Numbered from the stretch's first letter, positions 43,342 through 56,887 are shown. The stretch is 64,000 bases of DNA from Mycoplasmopsis synoviae ATCC 25204 (GCF_000969765.1 NZ_CP011096.1:434001-498000); one strand, 5' to 3'. The notes: generated from the sequence alone by a model not told the origin. A program made the numbers and translations.

Positions 43342-43848
43342 TTAAAAATCATTTTTTGGAAAATTAAGCGTAAATTCCACGCTGGTTTTATGTTTTCTAA
43401 CTTTAACTTTACCAGTTTCTAGAATGTATCTAGAAATCTCAGCATCTTTGGTATCGTGATATTTATCGTCTTCGTAAACTAGTTCTTTGATTTGGCTTTG
43501 CACAATAATTTTCGCGCAATTTGAACAAGGAAATAGTGAAGTATAAATTGTAGCGTTAGAGTTTTGCAGCATCACGCTAGTATTTAAAATTGCATTAACT
43601 TCTGCATGCATTACATATGGATATTTATTATCTTTTTCATCGCTGGAATTTGATTCTCATGGAAAAAGCTCATCTTCACCATTAGGCATTCCATTATAGC
43701 CCATTCCGATGATATGATTTTGCCTATTAACAATACAAGCTCCAACTTGAGTAGAAGGATCTTTGCTTCTTAAAGCTGAAAGTTTAGCTAGGCCCATAAA
43801 ATAATCATCTCAAGAGATGGCTTTATTTAATTTACTATTTTTTTTCAT
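43342..43848 (-). CDS. Deoxycytidylate (dCMP) deaminase
   Basis: Converts dCMP to dUMP, the substrate of thymidylate synthase. 168 residues: [25 protein letters not shown], then zinc motif HAEVNAIL and PCSNCAK. Allosteric-type dCMP deaminases share this layout. The ATG overlaps the dfrA stop by one base (TAATG), so it is coupled to dfrA. Two UGA Trp near the start. Confidence 0.93.
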
Positions 43849-44315
43849 TATTTTTTAGTGTAATACTCTACCGCGAATTCACTATAGTCAACTACTTTAG
43901 TTAAACTATAGTGACTTAAATCTAAATTTAAATACACATCGCCTTCATAGGCTTTTTTGACTCTAGAAATTATTAATTCATCTGCAAATTTATAGTATTT
44001 TTCGTAGATGGTTTTTCCACCGGCAATAAAAAGCGTATTAAAGTCATCGTTTTTAAACTGAGCAAATAAAGAAAAAAGTTCTTGCTCAGTTTTTAGCGTA
44101 TAGTCAGCTCTTGGAACTCTTTCTTTAGAAAGCACGTAAATAGTTCGATTTTCAAGTTTGGCAGGAAGCCCTAAAAAGGTATTCCTCCCAAATAGTAGTG
44201 AATGAGTTAAAGTTGTAGTTTTAAAGTGTTTGAATTCTTCGGCAATCTTTCAAGGCATTTGATCACCTTTACCGATTAAATTATTAGGATCTAAAGCTAC
44301 TATTAGTTTTATCAT
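43848..44315 (-). CDS. folA: Dihydrofolate reductase
   Basis: Regenerates tetrahydrofolate used up by thymidylate synthase. 155 residues: LIVALDPNNLIGKGDQMPWK (substrate loop, Trp by UGA), FKTTTLTHSLLFGRNTF, LFIAGGKTIYEKYY (NADPH site). One-base TAATG overlap on both sides with thyA and the dCMP deaminase gene. Confidence 0.94.
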
Positions 44316-45184
44316 TAAACAGCCACCTTTGCTTTAATAGTTTCATGTGAAATATAATTTTCAAGCTCAATATCTTCGAATGTAAAATCGAAAATATTTT
44401 TAATATTTTTATTAAGAATTAATTTTGGAAGTTTATAAGGAGCGCGCTCTAGTTGCGCATTTACTTGGTCAATGTGATTAGAATAAATATGCGCATCTCC
44501 TATGGTGTGAATAAATTCGCCTACCTTTAAATTAGTAACTTGCGCAACCATTGAAAGAAGCAGCGAATATGATGCAATGTTAAAAGGAACTCCTAAAAAC
44601 ATATCACCGCTTCTTTGGTATAAATGAAGCGAAAGTTCATTATTATCATTAACGTAAAATTGGAAAAAAGCATGACAAGGAGGCAGGGCCATTTTGTCAA
44701 TTTGGGCTACATTTCAAGCGCTAACAATTAGCCTTCTTGATGTTGGATTATTTTTAATGTCGTTAATTACTTGCGAAATTTGATCAACACCAAAAAAATC
44801 TCTTCATTGTTTTCCATATACAGGGCCTAGCTCACCATATTTTTGCGCAAAAGAGCTATCTTCTTTGATTTTTTGCGCAAATTCTTTTAACGATTCGCCT
44901 TGATAGTCATTAGATTTTTTAAAAATTTCGTAAGGCCATTCATTTCAAATATTTACGTTGTTATCAACTAAATATTTGATGTTGGTATCACCTTTTAAAA
45001 ATCATAAAAGTTCATGGCAAATTGCCTTTCAGGCCATTTTCTTGGTAGTTAGCAACGGAAAGCCTTCTTTTAGATTATATCTAGCTTGAAGTCCAAAAAG
45101 CGAAATAGTACCGGTATTGGTTCGATCTTTTTTAAAAGTTCCACTAGTTTTTATATGCTCTAAAAGATGTAAATACTGCTTCAT
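44315..45184 (-). CDS. thyA: Thymidylate synthase (ThyA)
   Basis: Methylates dUMP to dTMP with methylene-tetrahydrofolate. 289 residues: [50 protein letters not shown] with the catalytic Cys, [19 protein letters not shown], and HIGD-type GDAHIYSNH. Shine-Dalgarno ACAGGAAA upstream. Leads the thyA-dfrA-dcd unit, divergent from nrdF. Several UGA Trp. Confidence 0.96.
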
Positions 45185-45491
45185 AAAAAATTTCCTGTTT
45201 CTTTTAATTGTATTAAAAAAATAGCCAAAATTTTTTAATTTAACAATTTTTTATGAAAAGTTTCAAATTTAAATTTAAAAAAATTGAAAAAAATTAAAAA
45301 AATTTTTAAATTAGACTAATTTTGAAAAAAGTTTAATTTTTTACTTTGTGCTTTAAGTTTTATGTTTTATAATACTTAACAAACGGGTGCAAAAAATCAA
45401 CATTTTGTCACCTCTATTTTTTCAAAATTTTTGGGGCATTTTTTTATACAAATTTTTCCCAAAATCATCTAAAAAACAGGAGAATTCTACT
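45185..45491 (+). promoter_or_regulatory. nrd promoter and structured 5' leader
   Basis: The 307-bp gap between thyA and nrdF is mostly A/T runs. TATAAT at 45368-45373 would start a leader of about 110 nt. The leader holds two hairpins: GGTG-C-AAAA...TTTTG-T-CACC (about 45386-45412) and TTTTTGGG...CCCAAAA (about 45425-45467), then AGGAG before the nrdF ATG. The G/C-bearing stems stand out against the surroundings. Possible regulatory RNA; no known riboswitch recognised. A promoter for thyA must also be here but is not clear. Confidence 0.55.
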
Positions 45492-46511
45492 ATGATCAGT
45501 AATAACAAATACTACAATCAATCACTAAGTCCGCTTGATTATGTAAAAAATAATCTGCAAGGAGTTATGAGATCGGTTAATTGAAATTTTGTAAACGATC
45601 CTAAAGACTTAGAAGTTTGAAATAGAGTTACTCAGAATTTTTGACTTCCTGAAAAAATTCCTGTAAGTAACGATTTAAAGTCATGAAATGAAATGGATAA
45701 ATCATGACAAGAACTTTTAGTTAGAACCTTCACCGGGCTTACCCTACTTGATACCATTCAAGCTACTTTAGGAGATATTGCTCAAATTCCAAACTCACTA
45801 ACTGACCATGAACAAGTAATTTATGCCAACTTTGCTTTTATGGTAGGGGTGCACGCTAGAAGTTATGGAACTATTTTTTCAACACTAAGCAATAGCGATG
45901 ATATTGAAAAGGCTCACGAGTGAGTTATTAATAATGAAAAGCTGCAAGCTAGAGCTAAATTTTTAGTTCCTTACTATACATCTAAAGATCCGCTAAAATC
46001 TAAAATAGCGGCAGCTTTAATGCCAGGGTTTTTACTCTACGGCGGATTTTATTTACCATTTTATCTATCCGCTAGAGGTAAGCTTCCAAATACCAGCGAT
46101 ATTATCAGGCTAATTTTAAGAGATAAAGTTCTGCACAATTATTATTCAGGATATAAATACCGTCAAAAGGTTGAAAAGCTTCCTAAAGAAAAGCAAGCCG
46201 AATATAAAGAATTTACTTTTAAAATCATGTATGAATTAATCGAGTTGGAAAAGGATTTTTTAAGAGAACTCTACGATGGTTTTGGGCTAGCTGATGAAGC
46301 TATAGCCTTTAGTTTATACAACGCTGGAAAATTTTTACAAAACTGTGGTTATGAATCGCCATTTACCCCAGAAGAGACAAAAATTTCACCAGAAGTTTTT
46401 GCGCAACTATCAGCTAGAGCTGATGAAAATCACGATTTTTTCTCAGGTAATGGTAGTTCATATGTAATGGGAGTTAGCGAAGAAACTCAAGACGAAGACT
46501 GGGAGTTTTAA
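45492..46511 (+). CDS. nrdF: Class Ie (metal-free) ribonucleotide reductase small subunit NrdF
   Basis: Supplies the radical for ribonucleotide reduction. 339 residues with the NrdF fold, but three metal-ligand glutamates are replaced: Val118 (AFMVGVH for AFMEAxH), Pro178 (ALMPGF for LLESF) and Lys212 (RDKVLH for RDEAVH). Asp87, His121, His215 and radical-site Tyr125 remain. This Val/Pro/Lys set defines the described class Ie enzymes of mycoplasmas and streptococci, in which NrdI converts the Tyr to a DOPA radical without metal. The start at 45492 is fixed by AGGAG; an in-frame GTG at 45387 is rejected. nrdI follows with a TAATG overlap. Confidence 0.95.
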
Positions 46512-46960
46512 TGAAACCTCAAGAAGTTTTAATCGAACTAAAAAAGCCTAGAGGCGAAAAACATATAGTTTATTTTAGTTCCGAAACTGGCAATACTAAA
46601 AAATTTGTCGATAAATTAAAAATAAACTCTTCAAGAATTCCAATCGATTTAAACGCAAGTCTTGAAATATCTCAAGATTATGTGCTTTTTTGTCCTACCT
46701 ATTCAGGTGGATTTGGTGAGGTCAAAGGAAGCGTTCCAAAACAAGTTATTAAGTTTTTAAATAACAAAAAAAATCGTGATCATTGCATGGCGATAGTCGC
46801 CAGCGGAAATACCAACTTTGGTGATACCTATGGCCTAGCTGGAAACGTATTACAGGCCAAGCTTAAAGTTCCACTGCTTCATGTTTTTGAGCTTTTAGGA
46901 ACCAAACATGATGAAGAAGTTGTTCATCAAAAAATAAATCAACTTTGAAACAATAAATAA
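46511..46960 (+). CDS. nrdI: Flavodoxin-like activator NrdI
   Basis: FMN protein that provides the oxidant for NrdF activation; in class Ie systems it is needed for DOPA radical formation. 149 residues: IVYFSSETGNTKKFV (phosphate loop), CPTYSGGFGEVKGSVP, IVASGNTNFGDTYGLAG. Ends after a UGA Trp with WNNK. Starts on the last base of nrdF. Confidence 0.95.
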
Positions 46961-46983
46961 AAAATAATATTCAGGAAATCAAA

Positions 46984-49158
46984 ATGAAAGACAACACTAA
47001 CCAATTCAAAGCTGCTAACGAATACTTAGCATACAACGCAATGAGCAAACTAAGTGAAGGAAAAGACTCTCACGATAACGATCAAAAAGCAATAGGCGCT
47101 TACATGAGAGTTGAAATTCTTCCAAAAATGATGCAATGAGAAAACATTCACCAAAGAATGCAGTATCTTGTAGAAAATCAATACTACGAAAAAGAAGTAG
47201 TTAATAACGTAACAAAAGCTCAACTCGAAGAGCTATATCAATTAATTGAAAAATATAATCATAGATTTCCATCTTTTATGGGTGTTGTTAAATTTTTCAA
47301 TTCATATTGCCTTAAAAGCTTTGATGGATCAAAATTTTTAGAAACCTATTCTGAAAGAGCATTAATGAATGCGCTATTTTTAGGTGGAAAAGATTTTGAA
47401 AGTGTTAAAAACATTTTAGTTGAAATTCTTTCAGGAAGATTTCAACCAGCTACTCCTACTTTTTTAAACGCTGGAAAAAAACAAAGAGGAGAATATGTAT
47501 CTTGTTATCTTTTAAGAGTTGAAGATAACATGGAATCTATTGCAAGAGCGGTTACCACTTCGCTACAGCTTTCAAAAAGAGGTGGAGGAGTAGCGCTTAG
47601 CCTAACTAACCTTAGAGAATTCGGTGCTCCTATTAAGCAAATTCAAGGGCAAGCTACCGGAGTTATTCCGGTTATGAAAATTCTAGAAGATAGCTTTTCA
47701 TATGCTAACCAACTTGGTCAAAGACAAGGTGCAGGAGCTGTGTATCTTCACGCTCACCATCCTGACATTATGACTTTTTTAGATTCTAAAAGAGAAAATG
47801 CTGATGAAAAAATTAGAATTAAATCACTTTCGCTAGGAGTTGTGGTTCCTAACATTACTTTTGAACTCGCTAAAAATAATGAAGATATGGCGCTATTTTC
47901 ACCATATGATGTTGAAAAGGTTTATGGCGTTCCATTTTCTGATATTAAAGTAACTAAAGAATACTACAACATGCTTAACAATCCTAAAATTAGAAAAACT
48001 TTTGTTAAAGCTAGAAAATTCTTCCAAACAGTAGCAGAGCTTCACTTTGAATCTGGATATCCATACTTACTTTTTGACGATACCGTTAACGATAGAAATC
48101 CAAATGCCGGAAGAATTGTTATGTCGAATTTATGTTCTGAAATTGTGCAGTCTTCTAGCCTTACTGAATACGATACTGATTTAACTGTTAAAAAATTAGG
48201 TGAAGATATTTCATGTAATTTAGGCTCAATGAATGTTGATAAATTAATGAATGCCGGAAGCGATTTTGGTAAGTCAGTGTTTTACGCTATTAAGTCTTTA
48301 GATCACGTTTCTAGAGGTTGTGATTTATCTTGCGCGCCTTCAATTAACCATGGAAATAGAAACAACAGAGCCCTAGGACTTGGAGCGATGAATTTACATG
48401 GATTTTTTGCAGTTAATGAAGTTTATTATGATTCTCCTGAAGCGCTAGAGTTTACTAATTTATTTTTCTATGCACTGGCGTATCACGCTTATAAAGCTTC
48501 TAATCTTTTAGCTAAAGAAAGAAATGAAACTTATAAAAACTTTAAATCATCAAAATATGCAACTGGTGAATATTTTGATAAATACACCAAATGCGAAAGT
48601 GATTTATATACAGCTAAACTTCCTAAAGTAATTGAATTATTTAAAAAACATAACGTAACACTGCCAACTCAAAGTGACTGAAGTGAATTAGTTGAAAGCA
48701 TTAAAAAATATGGACTAGCTAACTCTCATGTTTTAGCGGTAGCTCCTACTGGTTCAATTTCTTATCTTTCATCATGTACTCCTTCGCTTCAACCAGTGGT
48801 ATCTCCTGTTGAAGTTAGAAAGGAAGGAAAACTTGGAAGAGTATATTCGCTAGCTTATAAGCTTGATGAAAATAATTACAAATACTATAAAGATGGAGCC
48901 TACGAGCTTGGGCCTAATCCAATTATTGATATCGTAGCTCAGGCACAAAAACACGTTGACCAAGCAATATCGCTAACCTTATTTATGAACGATAAAGCTA
49001 CAACTCGTGATTTAAACAAAGCCTACATTAGAGCTTTTAAAGCCAAATGTTCATCGATATACTACGTTAGAATTCGCCAGGAAGTTTTAGAAGATTCAGA
49101 ACACATCGACTGAGAAAAAGATGGTCAAAGTTTTGAATGTTCAAGCTGCACCATCTAG
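46984..49158 (+). CDS. nrdE: Ribonucleotide reductase large subunit NrdE
   Basis: Catalytic subunit reducing ribonucleoside diphosphates. 724 residues. SGRFQPATPTFLNAG, GEYVSCYLLRV (active-site Cys), LSKRGGGVALSLTNLR, SNLCSEI (Asn/Cys/Glu of the active site) and VLAVAPTGSISYLSS are canonical; the C-terminal ECSSCTI carries the redox-shuttling Cys pair. NrdF-I-E order as in other mollicutes. Ends at TAG with terminators just beyond. Confidence 0.96.
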
Positions 49159-49168
49159 AGAAAAAAAG

Positions 49169-49200
49169 AAAACTAAGCATTAATTTGGCTTAGTTTTTTT
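49169..49200 (+). terminator. nrd operon terminator
   Basis: AACTAAGC-9 nt-GCTTAGTT followed by T7, 13 bases after the nrdE stop. Confidence 0.85.
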
Positions 49201-49218
49201 GTGCTTATTTTGGCAAAC

Positions 49219-49244
49219 AAAAACTAGCTTTAAGCTAGTTTTTT
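49219..49244. terminator. Bidirectional terminator between nrdE and the alanine-rich lipoprotein gene
   Basis: AAAAACTAGCTT and its complement AAGCTAGTTTTT, nearly no loop, with A/T tails both ways. Probably ends the leftward lipoprotein transcript. Confidence 0.75.
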
Positions 49245-49255
49245 GATTTTAACAA

Positions 49256-50752
49256 CTATTTTTTAGTTGCTGCAAGCATTGCTTGTAAGTGTGATGTTAA
49301 TGCTCTTGCTTTTTGGTTGAATAATCCTAAGTTTAAAGTATCACCAGCAGCTTTGAATTTATCAAAGTTAGCAAGTGTTGCAGCAACATTTAATTTAGTT
49401 ACTTCTGCTACAACTGCTTCTACATCAGCTTTTTTATCTGCAAATTTATCAGCTAGTCCTGATGCTGTAAAGTATGTTACAAGATCTTTAGCAGGGTTTG
49501 CTCATAATAATACGTTAAGTGCTCATTGTCAGCTTAATCCAACTTTTGCATAAAAGTCTGCATATGTTTTAACTGATTTAAGAACAGCAGCTTCATAATC
49601 TAAAGCTACACCATCTTTGTAAACTAATGATGATAATTTTTCAAGTTCTGAATTTGCTTTAGCTAAGTTAGCTAATGATTCAAGTCTTGAAAGAAGCATT
49701 GTTTCTTTATCTGTTTTTGATTCTTTAGCTTTTAAAGTATCAACTAATGATTTGCCTTTTCCATCTTCTGCAAATAATGGTGAAAGTACTGTTTCAACGT
49801 TTTTAAGAACTGGTCCTAATGCTTGTACAGGTGTTGAAAGAGCAGCACCTCTAGTTTTTAAAGTAGATGCAGGTCATTTGTCGTATTTTCTAAGTGCTAA
49901 GTATGTTTCTTTTGCAGCTTCAGCAGTAGCTGTTCCTGTTGAAACTAAAACTTTAGCAGCTTCAGCTCCTTCAACTAAACGAAGCATTCTATCTGTTAAT
50001 AAAGCAACAAGTGACATTACAGTTTTTGAGAAAACAGCGTTGTCTTCTAGTCCTGATAATACAGTAACCATGTTTCCTGTAGGAGTTGGGTTGCTTTGAT
50101 CTTTACTTGTATCTTCACCAACGATTGATTCTAAGAATCTTTCAAAATCGTTAAGTGTTGAGCTATCAGGAACAAGAGCTCCAGTGTAGTTAAATCTTGT
50201 TTGTAAAGCTGAAACATTAGCTGAATCTAGATATGTTTTATAGTCATCTGATAAATCACCTAAACCAAGTACTTTAATAACTTTAGCTACGCTAGCTAAA
50301 AGATCTTTAGCTTTTTCAGTAAATGCTGTTTTTAAAGCTTGATATTCAGCAAGTGTTGCAGTACCGTTTGCATATTTGTTTTCACCTGAGAAGACATTTT
50401 TATCTCCATCGCTTAGTGTTCCAAATAATGCACCTCATTTACCCGTTCATTCTGTTTTGAATGTTTCAACAGCAGCTTTTTTAGTTGCATCTTCACCAGC
50501 AAGTGTTGTGAAACGACTTACTAATGTTTTATCGTTGTTTACTAGAGCCGCTCTAACAACAAGTCTCATTCTACCCATGGTTCTTAGGTTTGAACCAGCA
50601 GCAGATTGGAATGCAGTTTTTTCTGCATCAGTTAAAGTTTCATGAACGAAATCTGGTTCTTCTACTTTTTCTTGTTGTGCACCGCATGCAGCAGCTACAG
50701 CCATTAATGGTAAAGTAGCGCTACCTAGTAGTAAAAATTCAAATTTTTTCAT
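49256..50752 (-). CDS. Alanine-rich surface lipoprotein of unknown family
   Basis: 498-residue lipoprotein. Signal: MKKFEFLLLGSATLPLMAVA, then lipobox AAAC (Cys 23). The mature part is helical and rich in Ala, Leu, Lys and Thr, with no Cys and no motif known to me. Its codon choice (many GCA, GCT, ACA, GTT) and visibly higher G/C set it apart from the Lys/Asn/Ile-rich neighbours. Well-expressed or host-exposed antigens of mycoplasmas often look so; a variable-antigen role cannot be shown as no tandem repeats or phase-variable tracts are seen. Monocistronic. Confidence 0.8.
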
Positions 50753-50835
50753 GTTTTTTAATTCCTTTTCAAAAATTTGAAAAATTATAGCATAATAAAT
50801 TACTTTTTTTATATTTATTAACTATCAATAAAATT

Positions 50836-51459
50836 TTATAAAAATTTTTCAATTATTTTTTTAGCCTGAATTTTGACTTGATCAAATTCAGCGAGTCCTT
50901 CTTTTTGGACAATTACATTACCTTCAATTATATAATCGAACGATGAATAAACCACGTCATCAAAGCTAGTTTCGGTGATATTGTCATCGGTTCCATGAAT
51001 AAAGTTACTTGCATCAAGATACTTTTGAATCCGAATTGAAATCACATTTAGCTCGCTACTAGAATTTTCTTGATTGAATAAAATTTCATTTTTCTTAAAG
51101 AAATTTAATTCATTAGTAATTCTTAAATCGTCGATTATATAATATGAATCCTGATTATTTTGTTCGGCTAGGTTTATTTTTTCTTGAATTTGTTCAAAAA
51201 GTTTAATTGATCAAAAATCTGAATCAATTTTTCTTCCAACGTCTCCGATGGCAATCAAAAGCGGCCTTGTGGTTTCTTTAGGTTCTTTTTCTCAATTTAG
51301 CTTTTGGATAATATCTTCGGCGGCTTTGCGAATACTTTCTGCAAATGAAAAAATATAGACATTTGAGCTAAATTTTTGAATTTGATCTTTTAAAGCTGAA
51401 GATAAAATTCCTTTCCCGCTTCGTCTTTTACCGTTGATTAAAATTATGTAATGTTTCAT
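50836..51459 (-). CDS. P-loop kinase-like protein (possible dNMP kinase)
   Basis: 207-residue protein. Walker A INGKRRSGKGILS at the N-terminus, then IFSFAESIRKAAEDII, ETTRPLLIAIGDVGRKIDSD and YYIIDDLRITNEL (likely Walker B/Asp-Asp), RIQKYLDASNF. This order (P-loop, FAxxxK, GDxGR, DDxRxxNE) is found in deoxynucleoside monophosphate kinases of phage type and in some phosphomevalonate kinases. The substrate is not certain. It lies 37 bp after atpC on the same strand, at the end of the ATP synthase unit. Starts ATG 51459. Confidence 0.65.
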
Positions 51460-51496
51460 ATATTAAATTAAGAAAAAATAACAAAAATGTTAATTT

Positions 51497-51909
51497 TTAC
51501 TTTTTAAATTCATTGTAAGATTTGATTCTAGAATTGATATTTTCAAGCTTTTCTTTTACTTGTTTAAGTAGCGACTCTGTTAAATTTTCTTTAAGCCTAT
51601 TTTCTAACATTTCTTTTTGTTTGTTTAATGCATCAAGATTAATATCCTCAATTTTTACAATATCATCGGTGATGATATTTACCGCCTCTTTGTTTGAATA
51701 AATTAAACCAGATCCAATGTGACACTTAATCATATCGCTAGAATTTTCGTAGTTAATTGTTAAGGTTCCTGGTTCTATGTTGCTAAAGAATTCACTAGCA
51801 TTTGGCAGGAAACCTTTATAACCTAAATTAACTCTTAAAGTTACTATATCAACTAAATCATCATAAAAAATAGCGCTAGGTGTTGTAATTGTAAGTTTGA
51901 GTTTTGCCA

Positions 51910-51910
<1 letters not shown>
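51497..51910 (-). CDS. atpC: ATP synthase epsilon subunit
   Basis: Regulatory/central stalk subunit of F1. 137 residues: KLTITTPSAIFYDDLVDIVT, GYKGFLPNASEFFSNIEPG (the GxxGxLPxHxP loop, diverged), GSGLIYSNKEAVNIITDD, then a C-terminal two-helix region. TAATG overlap with atpD. Confidence 0.92.
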
Positions 51911-54173
<2,263 letters not shown>

Positions 54174-54181
<8 letters not shown>

Positions 54182-55766
54182 TAGCCACTTCTTTAGTTTC
54201 TAAATATTTTTCAGGAAGACTTTTATGCATTGAAGCATCATAGTTAGGAATTGAAGATACAATTGACTTACAAATTTTAACTAAGGCTTGCTCAAGTTTT
54301 GCATAGTTTTCTTTTGAAATAATTCCTTCGTTGATGATATTGCTTTCAATTACTTTTCCATCAGGATCTTTTTGAAGGTATTTAATAACTTGATTTCTAT
54401 ATTCGCTGATTCACTCTTTAGGAACTATGTTAATAATTCTCTCTTTTACACCGATTAAAATAACGGCTTGATCAGCTTGTGAAATTGGACTATATTGATC
54501 TTGTTTGATTAGCTCATAAACTTTAGCACCGTGCTCTAATATTGCTTTTGTGTTTTCGTCAAGATCTGATCCAAATTGCGCAAAAGCTAGCATTTCATTA
54601 TATTGCGCTAGTTCTAGTTTTAGAGAACCTACTACTGATTTCATAGCTTTGGTTTGCGCTGCTGATCCTACCCGTGAAACGCTAAATCCAACATCAACTG
54701 CAGGACGCTGTCCTGAGTTAAATAAACTTTCTTTAGTAAAAATTTGACCGTCTGTTATAGATATAACATTGGTTGGAATATAAGCTGAAATATCGCCTTG
54801 CTGAGTTTCTATAATAGGAAAAGCTGTTATAGATCCTCCGCCATATTTTTTATTTAATCTAGCAGCACGCTCAAGAAGTTGTGAGTGCAGATAAAATACA
54901 TCCCCTGGATAAGCTTCTCTTCCTGGTGGTCTTCTTAATAAAAGTGAAAGAGTTCTATAAGCTATGGCATGTTTTGATAAATCATCATAGATTACTAAAA
55001 CATCTTTACCTTGGCTCATAAATTCTTCAGCGATAGTAACTCCGGTATAAGGAGCGATATATTGCTGAGGAGCGCTTTCGCTAGCTCCGGCAACAACCAC
55101 GGTAGTATAGTCCATTGAACCGGTGTCATTAAGCTTTTGGACGATTTGTGCTACTGTTGAATTTTTTTGCCCAATTGCAACGTAAACGCAATATACGTTT
55201 TTACCTTTTTGGTTAATTATAGTATCGATTGCAATTGCGGTTTTCCCGGTTTGACGGTCTCCTATAATTAGCTCTCTTTGGCCTTTTCCAACAGGAATCA
55301 TTGAATCAATTGCAATAATTCCAGTCTCTAGTGGCTGGTTAACTTCTTTCCGGGTCATAACACCAGGAGCTAGCTTAAAAATCTTAGCCATTTTAGAGCT
55401 TTTAATTGGCCCTTTACCATCGATTGGTTTTCCTAAAGAGTCCACTACACGAGAAAGCATAGCCTCACCTACTGGAACTGAAATAACTTGACCAGATCTT
55501 CTAACGCTATCGCCTTCTGAAATTAAATTTGAATTACCAAAAAGAGCCACCCCAACGACTTCTTCTTCTAGATTTAGCGCAAGTCCATAAACATCATTAT
55601 CAAAAATAACAACTTCTGAGTTTTCAACTTTATCAAGTCCAGAAACTAAAGCTATACCGTCTCCGATTGATATAACTTTTCCAACTTCAGAACGATCAAT
55701 TTTTTGATCGAAATTTTTAATTCTATCTTTTATAATTGCTGATATATCATCGAAATTATTTTTCAT
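54174..55766 (-). CDS. atpA: ATP synthase alpha subunit
   Basis: Non-catalytic nucleotide-binding subunit of F1. 530 residues: [32 protein letters not shown] (P-loop), [64 protein letters not shown] Trp (PKEW) is followed by 79 more residues to TAA at 54174, restoring the normal C-terminal helical domain. Confidence 0.97.
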
Positions 55767-56307
55767 CTTCTTTACCTTTGATTATCATTTTCTTAATTTT
55801 TTGTAGATCGTTATTATAGTTTCTCTCATAAAGTTGATTTGAAAAAATTATTTTATATCCACTTAATAATTTTTCATCTACTTCGGTTGATATTTCAACT
55901 ATTTTTTTAGTTTTTTCATTTAATTTTTTTTGAATTTTTTCTAGCTCACTGGCGCTTAATGGATAGGCAGTTATTACTTTTGCAAATTTAATTCCAAGTT
56001 CATAATTGGTGATTTTTAAAAAGTCAACAATTATTTTTCTTAGCACGAAAATCATGTTTCTAACTAAGGCAACTTTAATAGAATTTTTAACATCAACTTC
56101 AAGGCCGCCAAAGATTTCATCAATTAATTCAAAGCGTTTTTCTAGCGCTATTTCATCGTTTTTTAAAAAAGTAATTAATTGTGGATTTTTTTCAATTACT
56201 TTTTTAACAAAACTAAATTGCTCATGGAAAGTTTTTATTTTGTTGCTTTCTTTGGCAATTTCATAAATAGCAACAGAATAAGAACTAGGATTTACTTTAA
56301 CATACAT
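55756..56307 (-). CDS. atpH: ATP synthase delta subunit
   Basis: Peripheral stalk subunit linking F1 to b. 183 residues: [12 protein letters not shown] at the N-terminus, helical middle, and C-terminal [20 protein letters not shown] (the GxxIxxx signature of OSCP/delta). Overlaps atpA by 11 nt; TAATG overlap with atpF. Confidence 0.9.
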   Translation of the reverse strand: MYVKVNPSSYSVAIYEIAKESNKIKTFHEQFSFVKKVIEKNPQLITFLKNDEIALEKRFELIDEIFGGLEVDVKNSIKVALVRNMIFVLRKIIVDFLKITNYELGIKFAKVITAYPLSASELEKIQKKLNEKTKKIVEISTEVDEKLLSGYKIIFSNQLYERNYNNDLQKIKKMIIKGKEDEK

Positions 56308-56887
56308 TAGATATCTTCAATTGGAGTTTTATCTTCAAGGAAATCTTTAATGATTTCATCTTGAGTTGATTTTGAGATTTCTCTTTTTAGAATTCTTTGA
56401 GCAATTTCAGTTGCAGTTTCTGCAATTAATATTCTTGAGTTTTTATCAAATTCTTTTTTACGTTCATTTAAGTCAATTTGAGTTTCTTCAATCAAGCGAT
56501 TAGCATCGGAGATAGCTTTATTTTTATAACTAGCTAAAATTTCTTGAGCTTTGCTTTTAGCGTTATTAACGATATTAACTGATTGCTTGTGTGACTCAAT
56601 TAATTCCGCTTGCGCTTGAGATAGTTTTGCTAAAGAGTCTTCTTTAGCTTTAATGCTATCATCGATTTGACTTTGGATGAATTCTTGACGCTTGTGAATC
56701 ATTTTTTTAACTGGCTTATATAAAAAGAAAAATAAAAGCAGAAAAACAATTACGAAAGCAATAAAAGTTGCCAGCATCATTGGAATGCTGGGGAATAAAT
56801 TATTAAAACGTTTTGCAATTTCATCGGATGCAGTTACTACTTTTCCGATTTCAATTGTTTCGCTTAATACTTGAACAGAGCTTGACA

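Noticed and set aside
45387-45491. GTG-initiated N-terminal extension of NrdF
   Set aside because: In frame, but the AGGAG before 45492 and normal NrdF length favour the ATG; the extension covers the leader hairpins.
45374-45491. Purine (2'-deoxyguanosine) riboswitch in the nrd leader
   Set aside because: The three-way junction and its conserved loop sequences are not present.
49317-50645. Three frames on the plus strand within the lipoprotein gene
   Set aside because: Shadow frames of the alanine-rich lipoprotein; the real signal peptide and lipobox are on the minus strand.
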